Source: Thiomonas intermedia
GTDB taxonomy: Bacteria; Pseudomonadota; Gammaproteobacteria; Burkholderiales; Burkholderiaceae_C
Direction of reading: 5' to 3'
Length of the DNA: 64,000 nt
Assembly (NCBI RefSeq): GCF_002028405.1
Contig: NZ_CP020046.1
Location: 1-64,000 of the forward strand
Shown: piece after piece, positions 38,113 to 47,578 of the stretch
Layout: each line of letters opens with the position of its first letter
How positions within the stretch are numbered: the stretch's first letter is position 1
Program-made: the position numbers and the translations under genes
The notes under the pieces: model-generated
The model's database searches: none
The model's input: the letters and a program-made list of their open reading frames with translations, nothing else
Told to the model about the DNA's origin: nothing

Positions 38113-38953
38113 GGCTCTCACGCGACAGCTACCGCCATCCGCCGCAGGCCGATCAGGCCACCGTGGAGTTGCACGAGAAGATCGTGGAGATCGCAAACGT
38201 GCGCCGGCGCTTTGGCTATCGGCGAATCCACGATCTGCTGCACCCGCAGAGTTCCCCGGGGTCACCCACAAGCGGGTGTACCGCCTCTACCGGCAAGCCA
38301 ATCTGGCCGTGCGCCGTCGCAAGAAGGGCAAGCGCCCTGTCAACGAGCGGGTGCCGCTGCAACAGGCACGCACAGTCAACGAGGTCTGGAGCATGGATTT
38401 TGTGAGCGACAGCCTCTCGGGCGGGCGGCGCCTGAAGTACTTCACGGTGGCCGATGACTTCAGCCACGAGAGCGTGGAGATCGCGGTGGACTTCGGCATC
38501 TCAGGCCAGTACATCACCCGAGTGCTGGACCGCGCTGCGCTGTTTCGCGGGTATCCGCAGGCCGTGCGAACGGACAACGGTCCGGAGTTCACCAGCCGGG
38601 CGTTCATGGCCTGGGCGCAGGCGCATGGCATTCGCCACATCCTGATCCAGCCTGGGCGCCCCATGCAAAACGGCTTTATCGAGAGCTTCAACGGCAAGTT
38701 CCGTGACGAGCATTTGAACGAGTGCTGGTTCGAAACCCTGCATCAGGCCAGGATGGCCGTGGCGGTCTGGCGGCAGGACTACAACGAGGTCAGGCCGCAC
38801 AGCAGCCTGGGCCGCATGCCACCGGCTCGCTTCGCCGAGCTGCATCGCCAGCGCGCTGGCGATGCAGCTCAATCCCCATCAACCCAAAACCCATCGAGTA
38901 ACCTTGAACCCGGACTTCCCCTTTTGATTGGTACGTCTACAGGGGGCAGGTCA
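38064..38953 (+). pseudogene. IS3-family transposase OrfB, frameshifted
   Basis: The integrase-like catalytic subunit, read in two frames. The first part, from 38064 (MVSEHHLSERRACRLVG), runs to RRIHDLLHPQ near 38250. The rest reads EFPGVTHKRVYRLYRQANLAV in a frame shifted by one base, which needs a one-base loss or two-base gain near 38248-38252. The DDE triad is visible: Asp in VWSMDFVSDS, Asp in RTDNGPEFTS and Glu in NGFIESFNGKF. The second-frame reading does not stop inside the element and runs on to 39145. A frame that stops in TGA at 38925 (DFPF) may be the original end. Confidence 0.85.
38837..38870. repeat. 34-bp perfect palindrome inside the IS
   Basis: The 17 bases GAGCTGCATCGCCAGCG are followed without any spacer by their exact reverse complement. 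The palindrome lies in the 3-prime part of orfB, after the FAELHRQ codons. A perfect loopless palindrome of this length is unexpected in coding DNA. It may be a hairpin used by the element or a scar of a local inverted duplication. Confidence 0.85.
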
Positions 38954-39092
38954 CAGTGTGATGGGGTTCGGCAGCGTGTCGTCCAGGAAGGCGGCCACGA
39001 TATCGGGCGCCAGCGTGGTCAGGTTTGCATGGGAATCAACTCACCAATTCACCAATTGTCACGGGCGTCAGCCGGGGGCTTGCTCCTGACCC

Positions 39093-39122
39093 ACAAAAAA
39101 GCCCGACGGATGGGTCGGGCTT
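39093..39122 (-). terminator. Intrinsic terminator after tRNA-Pro
   Basis: On the minus strand a nine-pair stem, AAGCCCGAC with GTCGGGCTT (arms 39114-39122 and 39099-39107), has a six-base loop and is followed by a T run (39095-39100 read on the plus strand as A). It ends the tRNA-Pro transcript, which runs toward it from 39167. Confidence 0.85.
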
Positions 39123-39166
39123 GCTTTGTAATGACTTTTTTGTAGTGACTTGATACTTAGGGTCTT

Positions 39167-39243
<77 letters not shown>

Positions 39244-39274
39244 ACGACCAAAGCACGCAATCATACATCAATAT

Positions 39275-39673
39275 TCAATGCTCAATCAAACTTCTTCGGA
39301 TGGCGAGTAGTTCTGCGCGCAGTTCACCCATGTCTTGAATAGGAGGCAGCAGCGAGCGGGACGGCTGGACAGCATCTCCCTGAGGTGCTGCGCTCTCGTG
39401 AGACTCATCGGCCACGCTCCCTCCAAGCCGGGCGCGAGCGCCACTGATGGTGAAGCCCTGTTCGTATAGCAGTTCACGAATGCGGCGAATCAGCAGGACC
39501 TCGTGATGCTGGTAATAGCGCCGATTTCCCCTTCGCTTCATGGGGCGCAGCTGCGCAAACTCCTGCTCCCAGTAGCGCAGTACATGCGATTTAACACCGC
39601 ACAGCTCGCTGACTTCTCCGATCGTGAAGTAGCGTTTCGCTGGAATGGGCGGTAAAGCTGGGACGACGCTCAT
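39275..39673 (-). CDS. MerR-family transcriptional regulator
   Basis: A 132-residue regulator. The MerR-type winged helix has [27 protein letters not shown] at about residues 13-39, then the wing with [19 protein letters not shown]. There is no metal-binding or long C-terminal effector domain, so the ligand is unknown. It sits 178 bases after ihfA and is probably part of the pheST-ihfA-merR operon. The ATG at 39673 lies just before the conserved helix; longer starts would run into ihfA. Confidence 0.85.
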   Translation of the reverse strand: MSVVPALPPIPAKRYFTIGEVSELCGVKSHVLRYWEQEFAQLRPMKRRGNRRYYQHHEVLLIRRIRELLYEQGFTISGARARLGGSVADESHESAAPQGDAVQPSRSLLPPIQDMGELRAELLAIRRSLIEH

Positions 39674-39851
39674 GGCATTAGGCGAGTGGGCAAAAGCGGA
39701 TTCAATCGATTCAGGCTGGCATTTTGCCGCATGGCCGACAACGCAAACCAGACGACGAGATCTGCCGGATGGTCCTTGCTTGCGCGTCGGGAAATCCTGC
39801 GCTAGCGGAAAGCCTTCAGCGCACGCCGTACGCATCTGCCGGGCGGTCGCT

Positions 39852-40199
39852 TCAAGGCGCGGTTTCAGCAATCTCGGCTATCACGTCGCTCTGCAGCTGG
39901 TGCTTGAATTTGTGGCTGGCGTGAAAGATGACCACTCGCCGTGCCGCAATCGGGATGATCTCGCCCGTGCGGGGATTGCGGCCAGGCCGTTGCGCCTTTT
40001 CGCGCAGCTGGAAATGTCCAAACCCTGAAAGCTTGACATCTTCCCCGCGTCCCAGTGCATCCCTGATCTGATCAAAAAACGCGTCGACCATGTCCTTTGA
40101 CTCGCGCTTGTTGAGGCCGATGCGTTCGTAAAGCTGCTCGGCGAGTTCTGCCTTGGTCAGCGTCGGTGTCTGCACCGATTCGATCTGTATGCGCGCCAT
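39852..40199 (-). CDS. ihfA: Integration host factor subunit alpha
   Basis: A 115-residue DNA-bending protein, one half of IHF. The dimer core begins [26 protein letters not shown]. The DNA-binding arm carries the conserved [25 protein letters not shown], with the proline-tipped beta arm. An N-terminal extension of about 12 residues precedes the core ([12 protein letters not shown]), not unusual in this group. It lies 42 bases downstream of pheT, the usual place for ihfA. Confidence 0.96.
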   Translation of the reverse strand: MARIQIESVQTPTLTKAELAEQLYERIGLNKRESKDMVDAFFDQIRDALGRGEDVKLSGFGHFQLREKAQRPGRNPRTGEIIPIAARRVVIFHASHKFKHQLQSDVIAEIAETAP

Positions 40200-40241
40200 G
40201 TGCCCTCCTGTGTGCTGTGTTTCTTGTTGTGGCTGCCGACC

Positions 40242-42665
40242 TCAGCTTCTGAGTTCTGCGCCCGTCGCCTTCGCAACTGCGGAAACCAAGGCGTGGCAGG
40301 CGGCATCGACCCGTTCGTCGGTCAGGGTTTGCTGATCCTGCAGTTGCAGGCGGAACGCCATGCTTCTCGTCGCCGACTCTCCCGGCGGATTGAAGACGTC
40401 GAACAAATGCGCTTCGCGAATGATGCCGCAAACGGGGACGCTCTGGATGGCGGTTTGTACTGCTTCCTGCATCTGGGCAAACGTGATCGTGGCCGAAACC
40501 TGGAACGCAAGATCTCGCTGCACAGCGGGTACGCGATTGATGGGCTCAAACGTCGGCAGCGGCTGGTTTTGAAGCGCACTCGCATCAAGTTCAAAGACGA
40601 CGGGCGCAAACGACAGGTGATACCGCTGCACCCACTGCGGATGCAGTTCACCCACGATCCCTAGGCTCTGTCCATCGACCCACGCCTCGGCACTGCGCCC
40701 GGGGTGAAGCGCCGGGTGCTGAACGGGTTGCCAATGCACCACGCCCACGCCTTCGCACAAGGCCTGCACATCGGCCTTCACATCGTAGAAATCGACACGA
40801 CGCTCCGGTTCGGCCCATTGCACCGGCACCACCGAGCCGTAAGCAAGGCCGGCCAATCGCATGGGCTGCCGGACACCGGCGACTTGTAAAGGGCCGTCGG
40901 GCTCTGTGACATCGCGGATGAAGACGCGCCCGAGCTCAAACAGCCGCAATCGTTTGGCGCGGTGATTGAGGTTCTCCGCCAACACGTTCACCAGAGATCC
41001 GATCAGCGTGGACCGCATGACCGACATCTGCGAGACGATAGGGTTGAGCAGTCGAATCGGCTCGCTCTGCCCTGCAAAATCCTGCTCCCACTGTGCATCG
41101 ACGAAGGAGAAGTTGAGGGTCTCCTGGTAGCCAAGCGCGGCAGCTTTCAAACGCAGGCTGTGCAGACTCCGCCTGCCCTCCGGTACGGGCAGCGGACTCA
41201 ACCGTGCCACTGGGGCCAGAGTCGGAATGTGTTGATACCCGTGAATGCGGGCCACTTCCTCGATCAGGTCTTCCTCGATTTCGAGGTCGAACCGCTCACT
41301 GCCCGGCGTCACGATCCACACCGGCCCATCGCGGTGCTGTTCGAGTTCGGCCTTCAGACCCAGGCGCGCGAAGATCTCGCCCATGCGCTCGGCGCCAATG
41401 GGAATGCCGATGACCTTCTCGCAACGCGCCACGCGCATGCGCACCGGCACGCGCTGAGGCAGCTGAGTGATCTGATCATCGGCCGGGCCGGCCTGCCCAC
41501 CGCAGATGTCCAGGATCAGTGCGGTGATTGCATCGAGATGCTCGACGGTGGTTGCGTAGTCAACCCCGCGCTCGAAGCGCGCCGCGGCATCGGTCGAAAA
41601 ATTCAGTCTGCGTGCCCGGCCACGAATCGCATCCGGCCACCAGAAGGCGGCTTCAAGATAGATATCGGTGGTGTCCAAGGTGACCGCCGTCGACTCTCCG
41701 CCCATGATGCCGGCCAGTGACTCCACACCGTTCTCAGCGGCAATTACCCCCATATCGGCATGCAACGTGACGGTCTGTCCGTTCAGCAATTCGAGTTGTT
41801 CGCCCTCGCGAGCCCAGCGCACAGTCAGCGCGCCTCGAATCTTGGCCAGGTCGAACACATGGCTCGGCCGTCCCAATTCCAGCATCACATAATTGGAGAT
41901 GTCGACCAGGGCCGAAATGCTCCGCTGCCCGCTGCGCTCCAGTCGAGTCTTCATCCACTGGGGCGTTTCGGCACGAGCATTCACGCCACGAATGACGCGA
42001 CCGGAAAAACGACCACATAGATCGGGCGCCTCGATGCGCACCGGCAGTCGATCCGCAAGCGACGGCACGATGGACTTGAAATCCGGCTGGTTGAGCACGG
42101 CCCCCGTTACCGCTGATACTTCGCGCGCAACACCCATCACGCTCAGACAGTGCCCCAGATTGGGAGTGAGCTTGATGGTGAACACGGCCTCATCCAAGGC
42201 CAGGGCTTCGCGAAGATCGGTCCCTGCTGGAAGATCGTCGCGCAGGGCAAGCAGGCCGCCGTGATCGGATGACAATCCAAGTTCACGCGCCGAGCACAAC
42301 ATGCCCTGCGAATCCACACCTCGCATCTTCGCCGCACCGATACGAAATACGCCCTGCCCCTCTTGCGGCAGCTCGGCGCCGATGAGCGCGCAAGGCGCCA
42401 CCATGCCGACCACGACGTTGGGCGCGCCACAGACGATCTGCAGCAGTTCCGGCTGGCCAACATCGACTTGACAGACGCGAAGCTTGTCCGCATTGGGGTG
42501 AGGCTGGAGTTCACGCACCCGACCAACCACAACACCCGAGAATGCCGGTGCGGCAGTCTGTACCCCTTCCACCTCCAGACCCGCCATGGTCAGGGTCTCG
42601 GCCAGGGCCTCTGTCGTGAGCGCGGGATTGCAGAAGTGGCGCAACCAGGATTCTGGAAACTGCAT
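40242..42665 (-). CDS. pheT: Phenylalanine--tRNA ligase beta subunit
   Basis: An 807-residue PheT that, with PheS, charges tRNA-Phe. In order: the N-terminal MQFPESWLRHFCNP, the EMAP/OB tRNA-binding region with VVGRVRELQPHPNADKLRVC, B3/B4 editing region with RFSGRVIRGVNARAETPQWM, the B5 domain near residues 400-470, and a C-terminal anticodon-binding domain ending FRLQLQDQQTLTDERVDAA. Length matches the usual 790-810. The ATG at 42665 is preferred; TTG 42671 is two codons upstream. It follows pheS on the minus strand by 69 bases. Confidence 0.97.
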   Translation of the reverse strand: MQFPESWLRHFCNPALTTEALAETLTMAGLEVEGVQTAAPAFSGVVVGRVRELQPHPNADKLRVCQVDVGQPELLQIVCGAPNVVVGMVAPCALIGAELPQEGQGVFRIGAAKMRGVDSQGMLCSARELGLSSDHGGLLALRDDLPAGTDLREALALDEAVFTIKLTPNLGHCLSVMGVAREVSAVTGAVLNQPDFKSIVPSLADRLPVRIEAPDLCGRFSGRVIRGVNARAETPQWMKTRLERSGQRSISALVDISNYVMLELGRPSHVFDLAKIRGALTVRWAREGEQLELLNGQTVTLHADMGVIAAENGVESLAGIMGGESTAVTLDTTDIYLEAAFWWPDAIRGRARRLNFSTDAAARFERGVDYATTVEHLDAITALILDICGGQAGPADDQITQLPQRVPVRMRVARCEKVIGIPIGAERMGEIFARLGLKAELEQHRDGPVWIVTPGSERFDLEIEEDLIEEVARIHGYQHIPTLAPVARLSPLPVPEGRRSLHSLRLKAAALGYQETLNFSFVDAQWEQDFAGQSEPIRLLNPIVSQMSVMRSTLIGSLVNVLAENLNHRAKRLRLFELGRVFIRDVTEPDGPLQVAGVRQPMRLAGLAYGSVVPVQWAEPERRVDFYDVKADVQALCEGVGVVHWQPVQHPALHPGRSAEAWVDGQSLGIVGELHPQWVQRYHLSFAPVVFELDASALQNQPLPTFEPINRVPAVQRDLAFQVSATITFAQMQEAVQTAIQSVPVCGIIREAHLFDVFNPPGESATRSMAFRLQLQDQQTLTDERVDAACHALVSAVAKATGAELRS

Positions 42666-42734
42666 GGTCAACTCTTTGTGATGTTCAGATCAGCGGCCGC
42701 GCCGCGCGATACAAGCCGAGGATGAATGCTTGAT

Positions 42735-43778
42735 TTATGCAAACTGCTGCAGGAAGCGCAGATCGTTCTCGTAGAACAGGCGCAGGTCTGAAATGCCGTA
42801 CCGCAACATGGTGATGCGGTCCAGGCCGCTGCCAAAGGCGAATCCGATGTAATGCTCCGGATCGAGGCCGAAATTGCGCACCACCGTGGGGTGCACCTGA
42901 CCCGATCCGGCCAGTTCCAGCCAGCGCCCCTTGAGCGGCCCGCTTTCGAACATCATGTCGATCTCGGCAGAGGGCTCTGTAAAGGGGAAATAGGACGGGC
43001 GAAAGCGCACGAGAATATCGTCACGCTCGAAGAACGCTTTCAGAAAACCGGTGAACGTGCCCTTCAGATCGGCCATGGAGACATGCTGGTCGATCCACAG
43101 ACCTTCGAATTGATGAAACATCGGCGAATGCGTCGCGTCACTGTCCACCCGATAGGTTCGCCCCGGTGCGATGACTTTGATGGGGGGCATCTCCGCAGCC
43201 CCTGCATGTCGCTGCACATGGGCGCGGGCATAACGAACCTGCATCGGCGAAGTATGGGTGCGCAGCAACAGCGCTTGGCCATGCCCGTCGTTGGCATCGA
43301 CATAGAAAGTGTCCTGCATCGAGCGCGCGGGGTGATTCTGCGGAGAATTCAGCGCCGTGAAGTTGGTCCAATCGTCTTCAATCTCTGGGCCATCCGCCAC
43401 CTCGAATCCCATGGAGCGGAAGATCTGCTCCATCCGCATCCAGCTGCGCGTAAGGGGATGCAGCCCCCCCTGGTTGCCGGCACGTCCAGGCAAGGTTACG
43501 TCGATCGACTGAGCCTGCAACTGGGCCTGCAGCGCAGCCTGTTCGATCGCTTCACGTCGTTGCTGCAACGCTTTCTCGATGGCCTGCTTGGCCAGATTGA
43601 TCTCCGCGCCGCGCACCTTTTTCTCGTCAACCGACAGCGTTGCCAGCGCCTTCATCTCCACGGTGACAAGACCGCTCTTGCCCAGATAGCGCGCCTTGGC
43701 GTTCTCCAGCGAGGCTGAATCAAGCGCTTGCGAAAACTCGGCGTTGGCTTGATCGATCAGGGTTTGCAAAGGGTTCAT
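42735..43778 (-). CDS. pheS: Phenylalanine--tRNA ligase alpha subunit
   Basis: A 347-residue PheS, the catalytic subunit. It has the N-terminal coiled coil, then [28 protein letters not shown] split across motif 2, [21 protein letters not shown] for the active site, and motif 3 [17 protein letters not shown]. The start ATG 43778 follows [16 protein letters not shown] long inverted repeat lies 55-87 bases upstream, between rplT and pheS, and may regulate this gene by termination. Confidence 0.97.
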   Translation of the reverse strand: MNPLQTLIDQANAEFSQALDSASLENAKARYLGKSGLVTVEMKALATLSVDEKKVRGAEINLAKQAIEKALQQRREAIEQAALQAQLQAQSIDVTLPGRAGNQGGLHPLTRSWMRMEQIFRSMGFEVADGPEIEDDWTNFTALNSPQNHPARSMQDTFYVDANDGHGQALLLRTHTSPMQVRYARAHVQRHAGAAEMPPIKVIAPGRTYRVDSDATHSPMFHQFEGLWIDQHVSMADLKGTFTGFLKAFFERDDILVRFRPSYFPFTEPSAEIDMMFESGPLKGRWLELAGSGQVHPTVVRNFGLDPEHYIGFAFGSGLDRITMLRYGISDLRLFYENDLRFLQQFA

Positions 43779-43833
43779 GAACTTAGACCAACGTGAGAGT
43801 GTGGACAGGATCAGTTGCACCAGGGCCAACAAA

Positions 43834-43865
43834 GAACAAAGGCCTGTGGAAGCAGGCCTTTGTTC
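43834..43865 (-). promoter_or_regulatory. Hairpin between rplT and pheS (attenuator or terminator)
   Basis: A 13-pair perfect stem, GAACAAAGGCCTG with CAGGCCTTTGTTC (arms 43853-43865 and 43834-43846), with a six-base loop. On the minus strand it is followed by TTTGTTGG, a T-rich but interrupted run. It would fit a terminator between rplT and pheST or a regulatory attenuator, as pheST is attenuated in E. coli. No phenylalanine-rich leader peptide is visible, so the classic mechanism is not shown. Confidence 0.75.
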
Positions 43866-43897
43866 CGCGCAACACCACCGCACGAGGCGGCGATGCG

Positions 43898-44254
43898 TCA
43901 AGCCATGGAGGCCTTGACTTGAGCGACGATCTTGGCGAATGCCGCAGCATCATGCACAGCCATGTCAGCGAGCACCTTGCGGTCGATTTCGATCTGCGCT
44001 TTCTTCATGCCGTTCATGAACACGCTGTAGGTCATGCCGGACTGACGCACAGCAGCGTTGATCCGGGTGATCCACAGCGAACGGAATTCACGCTTCTTGG
44101 CACGGCGGTCGCGATAGGCGTACTGCCCAGCCTTCATCACCGCTTCTTTGGCGATGCGGTAGACGTTTTTACGACGGCCACGGAAACCCTTGGCAAGGTC
44201 GAGAACTTTCTTGTGACGTGCACGAGCAGTCACACCACGTTTGACGCGAGGCAT
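43898..44254 (-). CDS. rplT: 50S ribosomal protein L20
   Basis: A 118-residue L20, a primary 50S assembly protein. It begins [20 protein letters not shown] and has the basic [21 protein letters not shown] and the [19 protein letters not shown]-like segment, here [18 protein letters not shown]. It can also repress its own operon in other bacteria by binding the mRNA; no such site was checked here. It lies 49 bases after rpmI. Confidence 0.97.
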   Translation of the reverse strand: MPRVKRGVTARARHKKVLDLAKGFRGRRKNVYRIAKEAVMKAGQYAYRDRRAKKREFRSLWITRINAAVRQSGMTYSVFMNGMKKAQIEIDRKVLADMAVHDAAAFAKIVAQVKASMA

Positions 44255-44303
44255 TTAAGACTCCTTATCCTGATTGAATGTTCGGGCTGAAACGGGAAGC
44301 GTT

Positions 44304-44501
44304 TCAGGCGAAAGGCATCATGGCGGCGATCTGCTTCAGATCGCTGTCGTGCACCGCCGTGGCTCCACGCAAGTGACGCTTGTTCTTGGTGGTTTTCTTG
44401 GTCAGGATATGGCGCTTGAACGCTTGGCCACGTTTGACAGTGCCGCCCGGACGCACGCGGAATCGCTTTGCGGCACTCTTCTTGGTTTTCATCTTGGGCA
44501 T
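44304..44501 (-). CDS. rpmI: 50S ribosomal protein L35
   Basis: A 65-residue basic protein beginning [20 protein letters not shown], with the [20 protein letters not shown] block. This is the standard L35 sequence. It lies between infC and rplT on the minus strand, which is the usual infC-rpmI-rplT operon. The gap to infC is 212 bases, longer than to rplT, and could hold a promoter. Confidence 0.97.
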   Translation of the reverse strand: MPKMKTKKSAAKRFRVRPGGTVKRGQAFKRHILTKKTTKNKRHLRGATAVHDSDLKQIAAMMPFA

Positions 44502-44713
44502 GATTGCTCCATTAAATATGACATATCCGCAGGCGGTCTGACGATGAACCAGACTCTTTCAAGCCCACGCACACGAGTTTTGCGGCATTCGCCCATTTGA
44601 GACAAACACACGCGACTGCGGCTTACACCACAGGATTGTTCACCACCACGGGGACGGGAACTCACTCCTTGCTGCGCGCCGTACCGCCCTTCCCGGCCCG
44701 TACGACACACCAC

Positions 44714-45259
44714 TCATTTTTTCTTCTTCGGCGAGATGACCATGATCATCTGGCGCCCTTCCAACTTCGGCATCTGCTCGACCTGGCCCACATCTTCCAC
44801 ATCGGCCTTCACCCGTTCGAGCACCCGCATGCCGATGTCCTGGTGCGTGATCTCACGCCCCCGAAAGCGCAGGCTCACCTTGCCTTTGTCGCCTTCTTCC
44901 AGGAATCTGCGCAGATTTCGCAGCTTGATCTGATAGTCGCCGTCATCCGTAGCCGGGCGGAACTTGACTTCCTTGATCTGGATCTGCTTTTGTTTGAGCC
45001 GCGCATCGTGGTTCTTTTTCTGTTCTTCGTACTTGAACTTGCCGTAATCCATCAAACGACAGACCGGAGGCGATGCGGTAGGCGCGATTTCCACCAGATC
45101 CACATCATGCTGCTCAGCAAGCTTGAGCGCCTCGGCAAGAGAAACCACTCCGATCGCCTCTCCCTCCGGCCCTACGAGACGAAGCTCAGAGAGCGTGATT
45201 TCGCGATTCAGACGGTGGGCGCGTTTCTCCGGTGTATTACGGCTTTGGAACGTAGCGAT
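44714..45259 (-). CDS. infC: Translation initiation factor IF-3, AUC start codon
   Basis: A 181-residue IF-3, which checks start codons and keeps the ribosomal subunits apart. The N-domain begins [20 protein letters not shown] (first residue decoded as Met) and contains [25 protein letters not shown]. The C-domain holds [27 protein letters not shown] and [13 protein letters not shown]. The best start is ATC at 45259, eight bases after an AAAGG site. Non-AUG starts such as AUC or AUU are known in infC and let IF-3 repress itself. Starting at GTG 45148 would cut off 37 conserved residues. thrS lies 50 bases upstream. Confidence 0.93.
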   Translation of the reverse strand: MATFQSRNTPEKRAHRLNREITLSELRLVGPEGEAIGVVSLAEALKLAEQHDVDLVEIAPTASPPVCRLMDYGKFKYEEQKKNHDARLKQKQIQIKEVKFRPATDDGDYQIKLRNLRRFLEEGDKGKVSLRFRGREITHQDIGMRVLERVKADVEDVGQVEQMPKLEGRQMIMVISPKKKK

Positions 45260-45309
45260 GGCTCAAACCTTTCAATTCATACAAACAATGTGCTGCCAGA
45301 ACCGCATGC

Positions 45310-47229
45310 CTACTGGCGGTCTTGTCCGCGCGACTGCACTTCCTGGGAAAGTTTTTGCGTCAGCGCCTCCAGGGACAGCACCCCGAGGTTGACATTGCCT
45401 CGTGCCCTCACCGCAACTGTTCCCGCGGCGCGCTCTTGGTCTCCGACCACAAGCAGATAAGGCACTTTGCTCAATGCATTCTCGCGTATTTTATAGTTGA
45501 TTTTTTCGTTGCGCAAATCCAACTCGACCCTAAAGCCTTGTTTTGTCAGCGCTTGTGCAACAGAGCGCGCGTAATAAGACTGTGCATCGGTGATGTTCAT
45601 CACGACCGCCTGCACCGGAGCGAGCCACAGAGGCATGGCACCGGCGTAGTGTTCGATCAACACACCAATGAAGCGCTCCATCGAACCCACGATCGCACGG
45701 TGCAACATGACGGGACGCACGCGCTGCGAGTGCTCGTCGACATATTCCGCACCCAGCCGCTCTGGCATCATGAAATCCACCTGCATGGTGCCGACCTGCC
45801 AGGCGCGGCCGATCGAATCCTTCATGTGGTACTCGATCTTCGGACCGTAGAAGGCGCCCTCGCCCGGCAATTCCTGCCAGGCCACGCCGCAAGCCTGAAG
45901 CGCGGCGCGCAACGCGGCCTCCGCCTTGTCCCAGACCGCCTCTTCGCCGATGCGCTTCTCGGGACGCAGCGCAATCTTGAGAGCGATGTCCGAGAATCCG
46001 AAGTCGGTGTAGACCTGCATCGCCTGCCGGTGAAAAGCGGTCACTTCGGATTCGATCTGATCTTCCGTGCAAAAGATATGACCGTCATCCTGGGTAAAGC
46101 CGCGCACCCGCAACAACCCGTGCAATGCCCCGGAAGGTTCGTTGCGATGGCACGCGCCGAATTCACCGTAACGAATAGGAAGGTCACGGTAGCTGCGCAG
46201 GCCCGAATTGAAGATCTGGATATGGCCTGGGCAGTTCATGGGCTTGACCGCAAACTGGCGCTTCTCCGATTCGGTGAAGAACATGTTCTCCGAATAATTG
46301 TCCCAATGGCCAGAGCGCTTCCACAGGCTTACATCCAGAATCTGCGGACCCCGCACTTCCTGGTAGCCGCTCTCCCGGTAAACCTGCCGCATGTACTGCT
46401 CAACGGCTTGCCAGATGGCCCAGCCTTTCGGATGCCAGAACGCCAGCCCCGGCGCCTCTTCCTGGAAATGAAAGAGATCGAGCTCTTTTCCGAGCTTGCG
46501 GTGATCGCGCTTCTCCGCCTCGGACAAGGCATGGAGGTAGGCCTCCTGATCTTCTTTCCTGGCCCAGGCCGTTCCGTAAATGCGTTGCAACTGCGCATTG
46601 CGGTGATCCCCCCGCCAGTAGGCACCGGCAACCTTCATCAGCTTGAACACCTTGAGGCGGCCTGTTGAAGGCACGTGCGGCCCACGGCAAAGATCGGTAA
46701 AACCCCCTTCGGAATAAAGCGACACATCTTCGCCCGCCGGAATGCTGGCGATGATCTCGGCTTTGTAATGCTCGCCAAGCGATTTGAAGTACGCCACAGC
46801 CTCGTCACGGGGCAGCACCTGGCGTTTGACCGGCTCGTCCTTGCGCGCGAGCTCGGCCATGCGTTCCTCGATTCGCTCGAGATCCTCAGGGGTGAAAGGG
46901 CGCTTGTAGGCGAAGTCGTAGTAAAAGCCGCTATCGATCACGGGGCCAATGGTCACCTGAGCCTCGGGATAGAGGTCTTTGACGGCGTAGGCCAGCAGGT
47001 GTGCCGTGGAATGCCTGAGCACCTCCAGACCTTCAGCATCCTTGTCCGTGACGATGGCCACCTCGGCATCCTGCGAAAGACTGTAGCTGGTGTCGACAAG
47101 CTTGCCGTCGACCTTGCCGGCGAGGGCCGCCTTGTACAACCCGGCGCCAATCGATTGCGCGAGCTCGGCAACCGTGAGAGGCGCTTCGAAAGCGCGTTTG
47201 GAACCGTCAGGCAGGGTGATCTGGAACAT
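45310..47229 (-). CDS. thrS: Threonine--tRNA ligase
   Basis: A 639-residue ThrRS. It has the N-terminal TGS domain ([17 protein letters not shown]), the SAD editing domain with [19 protein letters not shown], and the core with [30 protein letters not shown] (in two parts), where the Cys and His of the zinc site lie. The anticodon-binding domain begins near [12 protein letters not shown]. Length is standard. It is the first gene of the thrS-infC-rpmI-rplT-pheST block and follows tRNA-Val by 228 bases; no T-box is expected in this group and none was seen. Confidence 0.98.
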   Translation of the reverse strand: MFQITLPDGSKRAFEAPLTVAELAQSIGAGLYKAALAGKVDGKLVDTSYSLSQDAEVAIVTDKDAEGLEVLRHSTAHLLAYAVKDLYPEAQVTIGPVIDSGFYYDFAYKRPFTPEDLERIEERMAELARKDEPVKRQVLPRDEAVAYFKSLGEHYKAEIIASIPAGEDVSLYSEGGFTDLCRGPHVPSTGRLKVFKLMKVAGAYWRGDHRNAQLQRIYGTAWARKEDQEAYLHALSEAEKRDHRKLGKELDLFHFQEEAPGLAFWHPKGWAIWQAVEQYMRQVYRESGYQEVRGPQILDVSLWKRSGHWDNYSENMFFTESEKRQFAVKPMNCPGHIQIFNSGLRSYRDLPIRYGEFGACHRNEPSGALHGLLRVRGFTQDDGHIFCTEDQIESEVTAFHRQAMQVYTDFGFSDIALKIALRPEKRIGEEAVWDKAEAALRAALQACGVAWQELPGEGAFYGPKIEYHMKDSIGRAWQVGTMQVDFMMPERLGAEYVDEHSQRVRPVMLHRAIVGSMERFIGVLIEHYAGAMPLWLAPVQAVVMNITDAQSYYARSVAQALTKQGFRVELDLRNEKINYKIRENALSKVPYLLVVGDQERAAGTVAVRARGNVNLGVLSLEALTQKLSQEVQSRGQDRQ

Positions 47230-47457
47230 GATGCGTCTCGCTCAAATGAAAAAGGTGCGGATGGACCGCACCTTTCTATCGCAATGCACGTGCGTGCGGG
47301 CCTCTGAAACTCAGGAGGTCGGCAAGCTAGTTCGGAAGATTTGCATGGCGTCTAAGAGCAAATGTGAGCGTCGGTGACATCACCAAGACACTTCATCAGG
47401 TCAATCCGGGGCGCTGGCACCAACCCGACAAGCCAGCGTATTGAATCTTATGAAATG

Positions 47458-47534
<77 letters not shown>

Positions 47535-47578
47535 AAGAAGCCCGCAATCATAGCACGCGTTTGCAACGGGCGCCAAAC

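Larger units (their letters stand above)
37694..38953 (+). mobile_element. IS3-family insertion sequence, degenerate, 1260 bp
   Basis: The element is bounded by imperfect inverted repeats. The left end begins TGACCTGC at 37694 and the right end, read on the other strand, begins TGACCTGC at 38953; both then share GTACCA about 20 bases in, and AAGTCCG further in. Inside are orfA and a frameshifted orfB in the usual minus-one arrangement. I saw no clear target-site duplication at the edges. It lies between ssrA and tRNA-Pro. Because orfB is broken, self-transposition is unlikely. Confidence 0.85.

Noticed and set aside
39674-39871. Longer start for the MerR-type gene
   Set aside because: It would overlap the end of ihfA and adds residues not seen in MerR proteins; ATG 39673 is better.
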